From ZC4RG29 sp964521255 (lineage in GTDB: Bacteria; Bacteroidota; Bacteroidia; Cytophagales; Cyclobacteriaceae): a DNA stretch of 40,572 nucleotides. Below are positions 1 to 6,578 of the stretch, piece after piece. Below the pieces are notes generated by a model that searched no databases, had not been told where the DNA came from, and was given only the letters and a program-made list of their open reading frames with translations. Numbering within the stretch: the first letter of the stretch is position 1; every line of letters starts with the position of its first letter. The stretch covers positions 1 to 40,572 of the forward strand of contig CAZFRM010000033.1 of NCBI GenBank assembly GCA_964521255.1. Reading direction: 5' to 3'. Both the position numbers and the translations under genes were made by a program.

Positions 1-75
1 ACGCAGATTTGCGCTGAAGATTTATCTGCGACTTTTTCTGCGGTATTTCAATCTGCGATGATCTGCGGGAATGTA
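1..75. repeat. Degenerate ATCTGCG repeat cluster
   Basis: The heptamer ATCTGCG occurs directly at 24-30, 51-57 and 61-67. A TCTGCGG variant lies at 37-43, and the inverse form ACGCAGAT opens the window at 1-8. The cluster is non-coding and lies just past the stop of the minus-strand isomerase gene. It probably continues to the left of the window. Similar short-word clusters occur in intergenic DNA of other Bacteroidota; that comparison is from memory. Confidence 0.6.
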
Positions 76-127
76 TGTTCAACCCAGATAAAAAACTGGA
101 GAAACATCATCAGCATCAGGCGTATCT

Positions 128-1078
128 TCATAAAACCGAGGCTGCGTGATGCACCAATTGTTTCATGTAGCGAAGGGAAAGAATCGTGGCGAGGTCAACT
201 TCTTCAATTCCAGCCACGGCGTGATTTTTAACAACAGGTAAACAATACTCCGACACCAGGTATCCGTCATAACCTATCTGCTGCAATGTATCGGTAAATA
301 CCTCGTAATTAATTGGGGCCCCCACACCAGGAGCGGGTTCCTGTATAGCGTCACCGTTTTTAGCCTCACTGAAATTCCAGGCGCCAAAATGGGTGTAAGC
401 CAAATAGTCTTTACATTTAAGGACAGCCTCTCTCACATAATCATCCTGCTGACGCTCGTAAAAAAGAGGAACATCAAGGCATATCTTCACATTTTCACGG
501 TCAATTTCTTGTACCATGGCCAGCACATCTTCATATCCTGGTCTAAGGACCGGTGCATGATTTTGTAACACCAATGTTATTCCCATATCAGCCGCCTGAG
601 CAGCAACTTCGCGGATACCGTTTATTGCGCGTTGCCACAAACGAAGGTCAGTTGGATATTGAGGTTTAAAATAATTTCCCCGGTCATATTGCGCATACAT
701 GGCCACATTCTCTTCGTCATTAATGATTCCCGGCCATGCTGCAAAAACTTTTACCATTCGTACATCAAGATCATGGGCGAGTTCAAGTACCATGCGCATC
801 ATGGCAAGGTTGTTTTCCCGATCTTCCATATAGCGGCCGGCGAAGTTTGACATGCTTTCAATGCAGCACAGTTCAATGCCCATTTCACCGGCCAGAAACT
901 TAATTTTTTCCCGGTCTGCTTTGCTCAGATCAAGCGGAGAAGCTATTGGTCGTTTAGCCTCAATGGCAAGTCCGCCAAAACCCAGTAGCTTGGCTTTATG
1001 TATTTGTTGTTCTAGTGAAAGGGCTTTGCCGGAATAAAATAGTCCGGAGTAGGAAACGGTTAGCAATGCAAATTTCAT
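128..1078 (-). CDS. Sugar phosphate isomerase/epimerase family protein (PF01261 TIM barrel)
   Basis: 316 residues, close to the usual 270-320 for the AP-endonuclease-2-like TIM barrels (PF01261). Visible family landmarks are a Glu-rich early strand (LAIEAKRP), the mid-barrel QNHAP segment, the metal-site strand KICLDVPLFYE, a late HFGAWN and the C-terminal VSEYC strand. Together these supply the Glu, Asp and His ligands expected of a divalent-metal site. No signal peptide is seen, so it is probably cytoplasmic. The ATG at 1078 is the first start and fits the barrel's opening strand. A second PF01261 gene points away from it at 1392, separated by 313 bases. The substrate cannot be told from the sequence: members isomerise or epimerise keto-sugars, or act as lyases on 3-keto-glycosides. 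Confidence 0.85.
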   Translation of the reverse strand: MKFALLTVSYSGLFYSGKALSLEQQIHKAKLLGFGGLAIEAKRPIASPLDLSKADREKIKFLAGEMGIELCCIESMSNFAGRYMEDRENNLAMMRMVLELAHDLDVRMVKVFAAWPGIINDEENVAMYAQYDRGNYFKPQYPTDLRLWQRAINGIREVAAQAADMGITLVLQNHAPVLRPGYEDVLAMVQEIDRENVKICLDVPLFYERQQDDYVREAVLKCKDYLAYTHFGAWNFSEAKNGDAIQEPAPGVGAPINYEVFTDTLQQIGYDGYLVSEYCLPVVKNHAVAGIEEVDLATILSLRYMKQLVHHAASVL

Positions 1079-1153
1079 ATAATACTCGTTAACGTTTAGG
1101 TTAAAAATGGGTCAGCTTAAATTACTAAATGGGAGTTTTAAATGCTACTGTTT

Positions 1154-1336
1154 TTACAGAAGCAAACAAGGTTTCATCCCCTCATACAGTTCGTTCATAT
1201 CCCCTTCGCAACAGTGTGCTGGTTTGGGTGTATTCTGCCCCTGGTTGTGCTGGCCGAATAAAGCGTATTCATTGTGAGCGCAATTGAAAAATTGCGTTGG
1301 CAGCTCATCACAATCCTCTCGCAATTTGAATGACAA
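1154..1336 (-). CDS. Possible small hypothetical protein (weak)
   Basis: A 60-residue open frame in the 313-base gap between the two isomerase genes, on the same strand as the first. It has only a TTG start, with an in-frame TAA just before it, and no recognisable promoter or domain. It carries five cysteines, including a CC pair, and a charged, non-repetitive composition that is not obviously random. It may be a real small protein, a remnant, or chance. If it is not real, the whole 1079-1391 gap holds nothing else that I recognise apart from upstream regions for the two divergent genes. Confidence 0.22.
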   Translation of the reverse strand: MSFKLREDCDELPTQFFNCAHNEYALFGQHNQGQNTPKPAHCCEGDMNELYEGMKPCLLL

Positions 1337-1391
1337 TTGAGTAGATTAAATCCATCAATTCCAATTTTTCCAATAACAAAATAGAAGCATC

Positions 1392-2249
1392 ATGAATCCA
1401 CTTACCAGAAGATCATTTATCGTGCAGGGTGCTGCGGCATTTGCAGGCGCTACATTACTCACACCGTATTTACTTCGCGGTGAAAACCCTGTAACCATCC
1501 CAGGACCTATTGGCTTCCAGAGTTGGATTGTGCGCGAATCCATTGAAAAAGATTTTCCCGGCACGTTAAAGAAAATGGCAGGATTGGGATACAACAGCAT
1601 TGAGATGTGTTCGCCTCCCGGATATGCCAGGATGGGATTTGGACCGTTGGAAAAACTAAAAGCTCCTGAGTTGAAGAAAATTATTAAAAATGAAGGCTTC
1701 ACCTGCATCAGTTGCCATTATGGTTTTAGTGAATTGAAGGAGCACACACAGGAACGGATCGACTATGCTAAAGAACTTGGCCTTGAGCAAATGATCGTCT
1801 CGTCCTTCGGGTTACCTGATTATGCAACCTTGTCAGATTGGAAAAAGGCAGCGGATGAAACAAACAAACTGGGTGAACTATCCAGGAAGTCAGGAATTCA
1901 AATGGGCTTTCACAACCACAACAACGAATTTGAAAAGTTAGAGGGTGAGTTGATATACGATGTGTTGCTAAAACAATTGGATCCATCGTTGGTCAAAATG
2001 CAGTTTCAGGTTTCAGTGATCAGCATCGGCTACAAAGCCGCAGACTATTTCAAAAAATATCCGGGGCGCTTCATTTCCGCTCATCTTTATGACTGGTCAG
2101 GAACGGGTACAGAATTGGTACCGCTTGGAAAAGGTAAGGTGGACTGGAAAGAATTCTTTGCTGCTGCTAAAATTGGTGGTGTGAAAAATTATTTTGTTGA
2201 GATGAGTGAGGGACTGAAGGAAAGTGCGGATTTTTTGAAGAGCATGTAA
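1392..2249 (+). CDS. Tat-exported sugar phosphate isomerase/epimerase family protein (PF01261)
   Basis: 285 residues. The N-terminus has a twin-arginine signal (TRRSFIVQG, residues 5-13) followed by an Ala-rich hydrophobic stretch. The protein is therefore probably folded with its metal and exported by Tat to the periplasm. The barrel follows from about residue 35: GFQSWIVRE, YNSIEMCSPPGY, GFHNHNNEFE (metal ligands), KMQFQVSVIS, RFISAHLYDW and NYFVEMS at the final strand. This is the exported PF01261 subfamily common in Bacteroidota. Some members act on 3-keto-glycosides alongside DUF1080 proteins, and one such protein is encoded at 33480 here, though far away. The ATG is chosen because it gives the intact Tat motif. 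It stands alone, convergent with the small gene at 2258. Confidence 0.87.
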   Translation: MNPLTRRSFIVQGAAAFAGATLLTPYLLRGENPVTIPGPIGFQSWIVRESIEKDFPGTLKKMAGLGYNSIEMCSPPGYARMGFGPLEKLKAPELKKIIKNEGFTCISCHYGFSELKEHTQERIDYAKELGLEQMIVSSFGLPDYATLSDWKKAADETNKLGELSRKSGIQMGFHNHNNEFEKLEGELIYDVLLKQLDPSLVKMQFQVSVISIGYKAADYFKKYPGRFISAHLYDWSGTGTELVPLGKGKVDWKEFFAAAKIGGVKNYFVEMSEGLKESADFLKSM

Positions 2250-2257
2250 TGCCCTCA

Positions 2258-2533
2258 TCAGTAATCGTCGCCAGGTGGTGGTATTGTTAGTTTCTGAAAT
2301 TGTTTTAAAAGTCTTTCGTACAGGCCGTCTTCTTTGGTGTAGCCGGTAATTTTTACAAGATCTTTGCTTGAGGTTTTGTTTGTTACCGGTGGCGTCATGC
2401 AGCTTACATTCATTCCAACTCTTTGCATGGCGTAGGTTTTATTCGTAAACGAATTTGTATTCGATACGTAACCGCACACTTCAAATGTTCTTTTCGAATC
2501 GTCTCTTATGATTTGCCAGAATCTGGTGATCAT
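2258..2533 (-). CDS. Hypothetical protein, 91 residues
   Basis: Not recognised. The ATG start at 2533 lies a short way downstream of TACCTTTA on the minus strand, which resembles the Bacteroidota -7 element TAnnTTTG, so expression is plausible. The product is basic and polar, without a signal peptide or membrane segment, and ends in a PPPGDDY tail. It converges on the Tat isomerase gene, with 8 bases between the stops. No domain can be named. The open frame overlapping its 5' end on the plus strand (2508-2741) is judged a shadow. Confidence 0.45.
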   Translation of the reverse strand: MITRFWQIIRDDSKRTFEVCGYVSNTNSFTNKTYAMQRVGMNVSCMTPPVTNKTSSKDLVKITGYTKEDGLYERLLKQFQKLTIPPPGDDY

Positions 2534-2752
2534 GGTTTTTATGCTGAGGTGTAAAGGTAACAGACGATTTGTTGTATCTGTTAAATCCTTTGAAGCAATT
2601 CAGATTTTCCCGACTAAATTGTGTGGGTGGAGAGTTTACCCCTCGCCCCGAATGGATATCCTGTGTCGAGAACAATCCGCAACAAAGCTATTATCTTTAA
2701 GTCAACGAAGTCTTCGTTTCGAAACCCCGAGCTCTAAATAAACCCACTAACT

Positions 2753-3295
2753 ATGAGCAAACTTACCAACCTCCTGCAACAAGTAGCCACCGCAAGAAAT
2801 GAATTTATTGACGCGACTAAAGGATTAAGTCAAATACAATCTGTATTCAAACCTACCCCGGAATCCTGGTGTATTACTGAAAATGTTGAACATATGTTTT
2901 GGGCTGAACACGGAGGCATTAACGGCATGTGGAAAACCCTTGAAGCGTTCAGGAACAACAAACCCATTTTTACCGGTGAGCCCATTCATGATGGTTTACC
3001 TATTGAACAAATCATCGAAAAGACCTGGAAAGAAAAGGAGTTGGTTCCTGAGGTCGCCAGGCCGCGATTAGGCGGACCGTTATTATTTTGGACGATCTCA
3101 CTGCAAAACCTCCAAGAACTTTTAGTCGGCCTGGCTAAAGCGCTTGAAGGTCATGATTTAGAAAAAATTATTCATCCTCATCCCATCTCAGGCCCATTGA
3201 ATGTTATTCAGCGCTTTGAATTTTTAAGGTTCCACCTGAACAGGCATCAAAAACAAGTCGAGAACATCAAAGCTCATCCGGATTTTCCTAAATAA
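2753..3295 (+). CDS. DinB-family protein
   Basis: 180 residues, the normal size for the DinB/YfiT four-helix-bundle family (PF12867 type). The helical segment SWCITENVEHMFWAEHG (residues about 37-53) carries the first histidine. The C-terminal helix HLNRHQKQVENIKAHPDF (about 161-178) carries the H-x3-H pair that completes the usual three-His metal site. Such proteins are metal-dependent enzymes or thiol transferases; those of known function include bacillithiol transferases. That is relevant because this window also encodes BshC, but the substrate cannot be read from the sequence. Cytoplasmic, with no neighbour in its operon. A TATCTTTA box near 2691 may be its promoter. Confidence 0.8.
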   Translation: MSKLTNLLQQVATARNEFIDATKGLSQIQSVFKPTPESWCITENVEHMFWAEHGGINGMWKTLEAFRNNKPIFTGEPIHDGLPIEQIIEKTWKEKELVPEVARPRLGGPLLFWTISLQNLQELLVGLAKALEGHDLEKIIHPHPISGPLNVIQRFEFLRFHLNRHQKQVENIKAHPDFPK

Positions 3296-3370
3296 TAGTG
3301 TTATCGGTTATCAGCTATCAGTTAATGGGCGGACAGTTATCACATATGGGAAATTTTCATACAATAGAAG

Positions 3371-3535
3371 GCCAGGTCCAAGGAGCTTTTTAATGCAAAC
3401 CGGACCATTATAGATGGTAAACCCCGTAACCATCGAACCACGGGGTGGCAAAGCTAATCCCACCCCCTGAAATAATGCAGGTTTCTGGCCGTGTGTGACC
3501 GTACACGGTAAATTTCTTTAAAAAAGCCTGTTACC
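3371..3535 (+). ncRNA. Candidate structured RNA or riboswitch-like leader
   Basis: This dense cluster of complementary segments has no good reading frame. GATGGT (3413-3418) pairs with ACCATC (3429-3434). The loop segment ACCCCGT (3421-3427) pairs with ACGGGGT (3440-3446). Together they make a compact H-type pseudoknot with loops of 2, 1 and 5 nt. Two alternatives compete with it: GGGGTGG (3442-3448) with CCACCCC (3460-3466), and ACCAT (3404-3408) with ATGGT (3414-3418). Further stems are GGTCC/GGACC (3375-3379/3402-3406) and CCGTGT/ACACGG (from about 3489). The core GGTAAACC...GGGTGGCAAAGCT resembles the 5' half of the c-di-GMP-I (GEMM) riboswitch, but no GNRA loop or 3' receptor arm was found. 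A small membrane ORF follows. The class assignment is uncertain. Confidence 0.45.
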
Positions 3536-3598
3536 AGGGAATACTCTACTGCATTTATAGGCAACCACCCCGCTTCCGTTAACTCAACAACCTTAGTC

Positions 3599-3706
3599 AT
3601 GAAAAATTATAGAATGCATCTTAAGCTTCTATTGTACTTACTCCTTATGGTCGCGGTGGTTTACCTTATGTTCTTTATCGTCGCCAGCATAACTAGTAGT
3701 CAATAG
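3599..3706 (+). CDS. Putative 35-residue single-pass membrane protein
   Basis: An ATG-started frame of 36 codons that lies alone in a 621-base gap. The product has a short basic head (MKNYRMHLK), one continuous hydrophobic segment of about 22 residues (roughly 10-31) and a polar tail (SITSSQ). This is the shape of a small inner-membrane protein or a signal-anchor peptide. It lies about 65 bases downstream of the structured RNA candidate, so it may be the gene that RNA controls. A TTCCTC/GAGGAA hairpin (3716-3730) follows the stop. It has no known homologue that I can name, and a chance frame cannot be excluded. Confidence 0.4.
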   Translation: MKNYRMHLKLLLYLLLMVAVVYLMFFIVASITSSQ

Positions 3707-3886
3707 ACGCTGAAGTTCCTCAAAGAGGAAACAGAGAATTTAATCTCGCAAGGGCATTAGCGCCATGATCTCCGAAACGAAATCAGGTAATTAACGTTCC
3801 CGTTTGGAATTCATTGTCACACAATTTAACCAGTAGCATTTGCTTCCTGGAAGAATACCATTTTAGGTACATCACCTAAACAGACA
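3707..3886. other. Non-coding stretch before the M16 peptidase
   Basis: Apart from the 6-bp hairpin TTCCTC/GAGGAA (3716-3730), which has no T-run, I see no gene, repeat or RNA here. Together with 3300-3370 it makes up the remainder of the long gap between the DinB and M16 genes. Confidence 0.5.
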
Positions 3887-3902
3887 TTGAATCAAACTTT
3901 AG

Positions 3903-3910
3903 TACTTTTG
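3903..3910 (+). promoter_or_regulatory. TAnnTTTG -7 element of the M16 peptidase gene
   Basis: TACTTTTG matches the Bacteroidota -7 consensus TAnnTTTG exactly and ends 6 bases before the ATG at 3917. Transcription would begin at or next to the start codon, giving a leaderless or nearly leaderless mRNA. The site also argues against the upstream TTG at 3887 as the start, because that codon would lie upstream of the promoter. Confidence 0.6.
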
Positions 3911-3916
3911 CCCCCT

Positions 3917-5158
3917 ATGATTCAATTTGAAGAATTTACACTCGATAATGGTTTGCGCGTGATTGTTCATGAAGACCAAACGGTGCAGATCGCTGTGATG
4001 AATATCCTGTATGATGTAGGCTCCCGTGATGAACAGCCCGATAAAACAGGATTCGCGCACCTATTTGAGCACCTTATGTTTGGAGGTTCTAAAAATATCC
4101 CAAACTATGACGAGCCCCTTCAAAAAGTAGGAGGAGAAAATAACGCCTTCACTAACACCGATATCACAAATTACTACCTGACGGTTCCTGCATCAAATAT
4201 TGAAACAGGATTTTGGCTTGAGAGTGATCGCATGATGAGTTTATCTTTCGATCCGGAAGTTCTGGAAGTACAACGTAAAGTTGTCATTGAAGAATTCAAG
4301 CAACGTTATCTCAATCAACCTTACGGAGATGTCTGGCTCAAGCTAAGACCGCTTCTTTACGAAGTTCATCCTTATAAGTGGGCAACGATTGGAAAGGAGC
4401 TCAGTCACATTGAAAATGCTACCATGGATGATGTGAAAGATTTTTTCTTTCGCTATTATGTTCCTAATAATGCGATAATGGCAGTGGCTGGTAATGTTTC
4501 TTTTGATCAGGTCAGGAAGCTTACGGAAAAATGGTTTGGTCAAATCCCCGCTGGTAAAAAGTGGAAAAGAAAATTACCGCGGGAACCAAAGCAACTGAAG
4601 AAAAAACAAACTACGGTTGAATCAGACGTTCCGGCTAATGCACTTTACAAAGCGTACCACATGCCCGGAAGATTTCACAAAGATTTCTACGCAATAGATT
4701 TATTAAGCGATATTTTGGGTAGAGGTCACTCGAGCAGACTTTATAATCAACTGGTAAAAGAAAGGGATATATTTACTTCGGTTTCTTCATTTACTATGGG
4801 AACAATTGATCCGGGTTCACTTGTCATTAGTGGTCGTCTGAAAAATGGAGTTGCTTTAGATCAGGCAGAAGAAGAAGTGAATAAGGTTATAGAAAGTGTG
4901 AAGGGAGAAATTTTAACCGATGAATTAGAGAAAGTAAAAGCACAATCAGAATCTTCGCTTGAGTTCGGGGAAATAGAGGTTATGAACCGGGCTATGAATC
5001 TGGCCTTTGCTAAATTATCAGGTGATGCTTCACTGGTAAACAAGGAGGGTGATAAGATCAACGCTGTATCAGCAAGCGACATTAATCGTTGTGCCCAAGA
5101 GATTTTTCGTGAAGAAAACGCCAGCGTAATGTATTACAAGGCGAAGAAGGCCAGTTAA
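3917..5158 (+). CDS. M16-family zinc metallopeptidase (pitrilysin/insulinase-like)
   Basis: 413 residues from the ATG. The inverted zinc motif HxxEH is present as H48-L-F-E51-H52, followed by LMFGGS. A downstream glutamate in EVQRKVVIEEF (about 120-130) is the likely third metal ligand. The N-terminal strand FTLDNGLRVIVHED is typical of the family. About 420 residues correspond to one M16 module pair, as in processing-peptidase-like bacterial proteins. No signal peptide is visible, so it may act in the cytoplasm, or be exported without one. The ATG at 3917 is preferred over the in-frame TTG at 3887 because a TAnnTTTG promoter box lies between them. ispF follows after 23 bases and is probably co-transcribed. 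Confidence 0.88.
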   Translation: MIQFEEFTLDNGLRVIVHEDQTVQIAVMNILYDVGSRDEQPDKTGFAHLFEHLMFGGSKNIPNYDEPLQKVGGENNAFTNTDITNYYLTVPASNIETGFWLESDRMMSLSFDPEVLEVQRKVVIEEFKQRYLNQPYGDVWLKLRPLLYEVHPYKWATIGKELSHIENATMDDVKDFFFRYYVPNNAIMAVAGNVSFDQVRKLTEKWFGQIPAGKKWKRKLPREPKQLKKKQTTVESDVPANALYKAYHMPGRFHKDFYAIDLLSDILGRGHSSRLYNQLVKERDIFTSVSSFTMGTIDPGSLVISGRLKNGVALDQAEEEVNKVIESVKGEILTDELEKVKAQSESSLEFGEIEVMNRAMNLAFAKLSGDASLVNKEGDKINAVSASDINRCAQEIFREENASVMYYKAKKAS

Positions 5159-5181
5159 TTTTTTATCGATAAAAGTTAGCA

Positions 5182-5661
5182 ATGAAAATACGGATAGGCA
5201 TGGGATTCGATGTACATCAGCTTGAAGATGGCCGCGACTTTTATCTCGGTGGCATCAAGCTTTCTAATGCTCTTAAAGGTGCTATAGGTCACTCTGACGC
5301 AGATGTATTAATTCATGCCATTTGTGATGCGTTATTAGGTGCTGCCAATCTTCGCGATATAGGATTTCATTTTGCCAATACAGAAAGTCGCTGGAAGGGA
5401 ACGGATAGCAAATACTTTTTAAAAGAGGTGACGGCTTTGTTGGAAAAGGATGGATGGAAGATCGGCAATGTAGACTGCACGGTTTGCCTGGAGAAACCAA
5501 AGATCAATCCACACATTGAATTAATGAAGAAAACCCTTGCTCCATTGATGAACATTTCAGAAGAAGATGTTTCGATTAAAGCTACGACCAATGAAAAACT
5601 CGGATACGTTGGTCGTGAAGAAGGTGTTTGCGCATATGCTGTTGCACTAATCACCCGGTAA
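5182..5661 (+). CDS. ispF: 2-C-methyl-D-erythritol 2,4-cyclodiphosphate synthase
   Basis: 159 residues, the standard IspF length. It converts CDP-methylerythritol 2-phosphate to the cyclic diphosphate with loss of CMP, the fifth step of the MEP isoprenoid pathway. The signature GMGFDVHQL gives metal ligands D10 and H12, and H45 in DADVLIHAICD completes the site. The segment EEDVSIKATTNEKLGYVGREEG near the C-terminus is the conserved substrate- and CDP-binding region. It is cytoplasmic and normally a homotrimer. The gene sits between the M16 peptidase and mnmD, and its stop is one base before the mnmD start, so the three genes probably form one transcript. Confidence 0.97.
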   Translation: MKIRIGMGFDVHQLEDGRDFYLGGIKLSNALKGAIGHSDADVLIHAICDALLGAANLRDIGFHFANTESRWKGTDSKYFLKEVTALLEKDGWKIGNVDCTVCLEKPKINPHIELMKKTLAPLMNISEEDVSIKATTNEKLGYVGREEGVCAYAVALITR

Positions 5662-5662
5662 C

Positions 5663-6337
5663 ATGCAAGACATTGAGATCATCATAACAGGTGATGGTTC
5701 CAGTTCTCTTTTAAATACGTCCCTGAACGAAACATATCACTCCCGTCACGGCGCAATTCAGGAGTCAATTCATGTCTTCATTAATCAAGGCTTAGAATAT
5801 TTTTTAAATGAAAGTCAAGTCGATAAAATAAAAATCCTCGAAGTAGGTTTTGGAACCGGATTGAATTGTCTTCTCACTCTTGAACACGTTCTTAACACGA
5901 AGAAAGAAATTCACTACACAACCCTGGAAGCTTATCCCCTTGATCAAAGCATTTGGACACAACTAAACTACAGTGAGGGTTTGACTGAAAGACAAAATTA
6001 TTTTAACAATATTCATAACGTTGCGTGGGAAACGGATCAAATAATAACCTCAAACTTCTCACTCAAAAAACAAAAGGGGCGAATACAAGAAATTGATTTA
6101 CCCTCAAACTATTATCACATTATTTACTTCGATGCATTTGCACCCAACAAGCAACCGGAGATGTGGAACCTGGATCTACTCACTAAAATTGCACGTTCTT
6201 TAGCAGATAATGGCGTATTCGTTACCTACTGCGCCAAAGGCCAACTGAAGCGTGATCTTCGCTCATTGAACTTATCAGTTGAAACATTGCCCGGTCCTCC
6301 CGGAAAGATGGAAATGATTCGCGCATTAAAGAATTGA
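5663..6337 (+). CDS. mnmD: tRNA 5-methylaminomethyl-2-thiouridine-34 methyltransferase, MnmD type
   Basis: 224 residues, equal to the methyltransferase half of E. coli MnmC without the FAD oxidoreductase half; stand-alone forms are called MnmD. It uses SAM to methylate the wobble uridine modification in certain tRNAs. Motif I is seen as EVGFGTGLNCLLTLE (about 61-75), and the MnmC signature YFDAFAPNKQPEMWN lies around 153-167. The opening ITGDGSSSLLNTSLNETYHS is also typical. The ATG begins one base after the ispF stop, pointing to translational coupling. No C-terminal extension is present, so this is a complete single-domain protein and not a truncation. Confidence 0.92.
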   Translation: MQDIEIIITGDGSSSLLNTSLNETYHSRHGAIQESIHVFINQGLEYFLNESQVDKIKILEVGFGTGLNCLLTLEHVLNTKKEIHYTTLEAYPLDQSIWTQLNYSEGLTERQNYFNNIHNVAWETDQIITSNFSLKKQKGRIQEIDLPSNYYHIIYFDAFAPNKQPEMWNLDLLTKIARSLADNGVFVTYCAKGQLKRDLRSLNLSVETLPGPPGKMEMIRALKN

Positions 6338-6578
6338 GTATGTTATCCAAACTTTACGGCATTTTTTAGCCGGTAACAATTCTTTAAAATCATATTCCCT
6401 GCAATCGTTGACGTTTGATACAAATCAAAATTGGCTGTTTCATTTGTAAAAAGATTCAAAAAATTCCTGTAAAACAGAAGTTAGTCAAAATTTTATGCGG
6501 CTTTTTTGATAATTTACCAAACTGTTTGAAGTATTAGTACCTTTTGCAATACCCGATTTTAACCTTACCGAATTGAAA

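Noticed and set aside
2508..2741. A 77-codon plus-strand frame before the DinB gene
   Set aside because: It overlaps the 5' end and probable promoter of the minus-strand gene at 2258-2533 and has no recognisable features.
6345..6375. Hairpin TTACGGC/GCCGGTAA after mnmD as a terminator
   Set aside because: Stem is bulged and lacks a T-run after it; it may still slow polymerase, but the evidence is thin.
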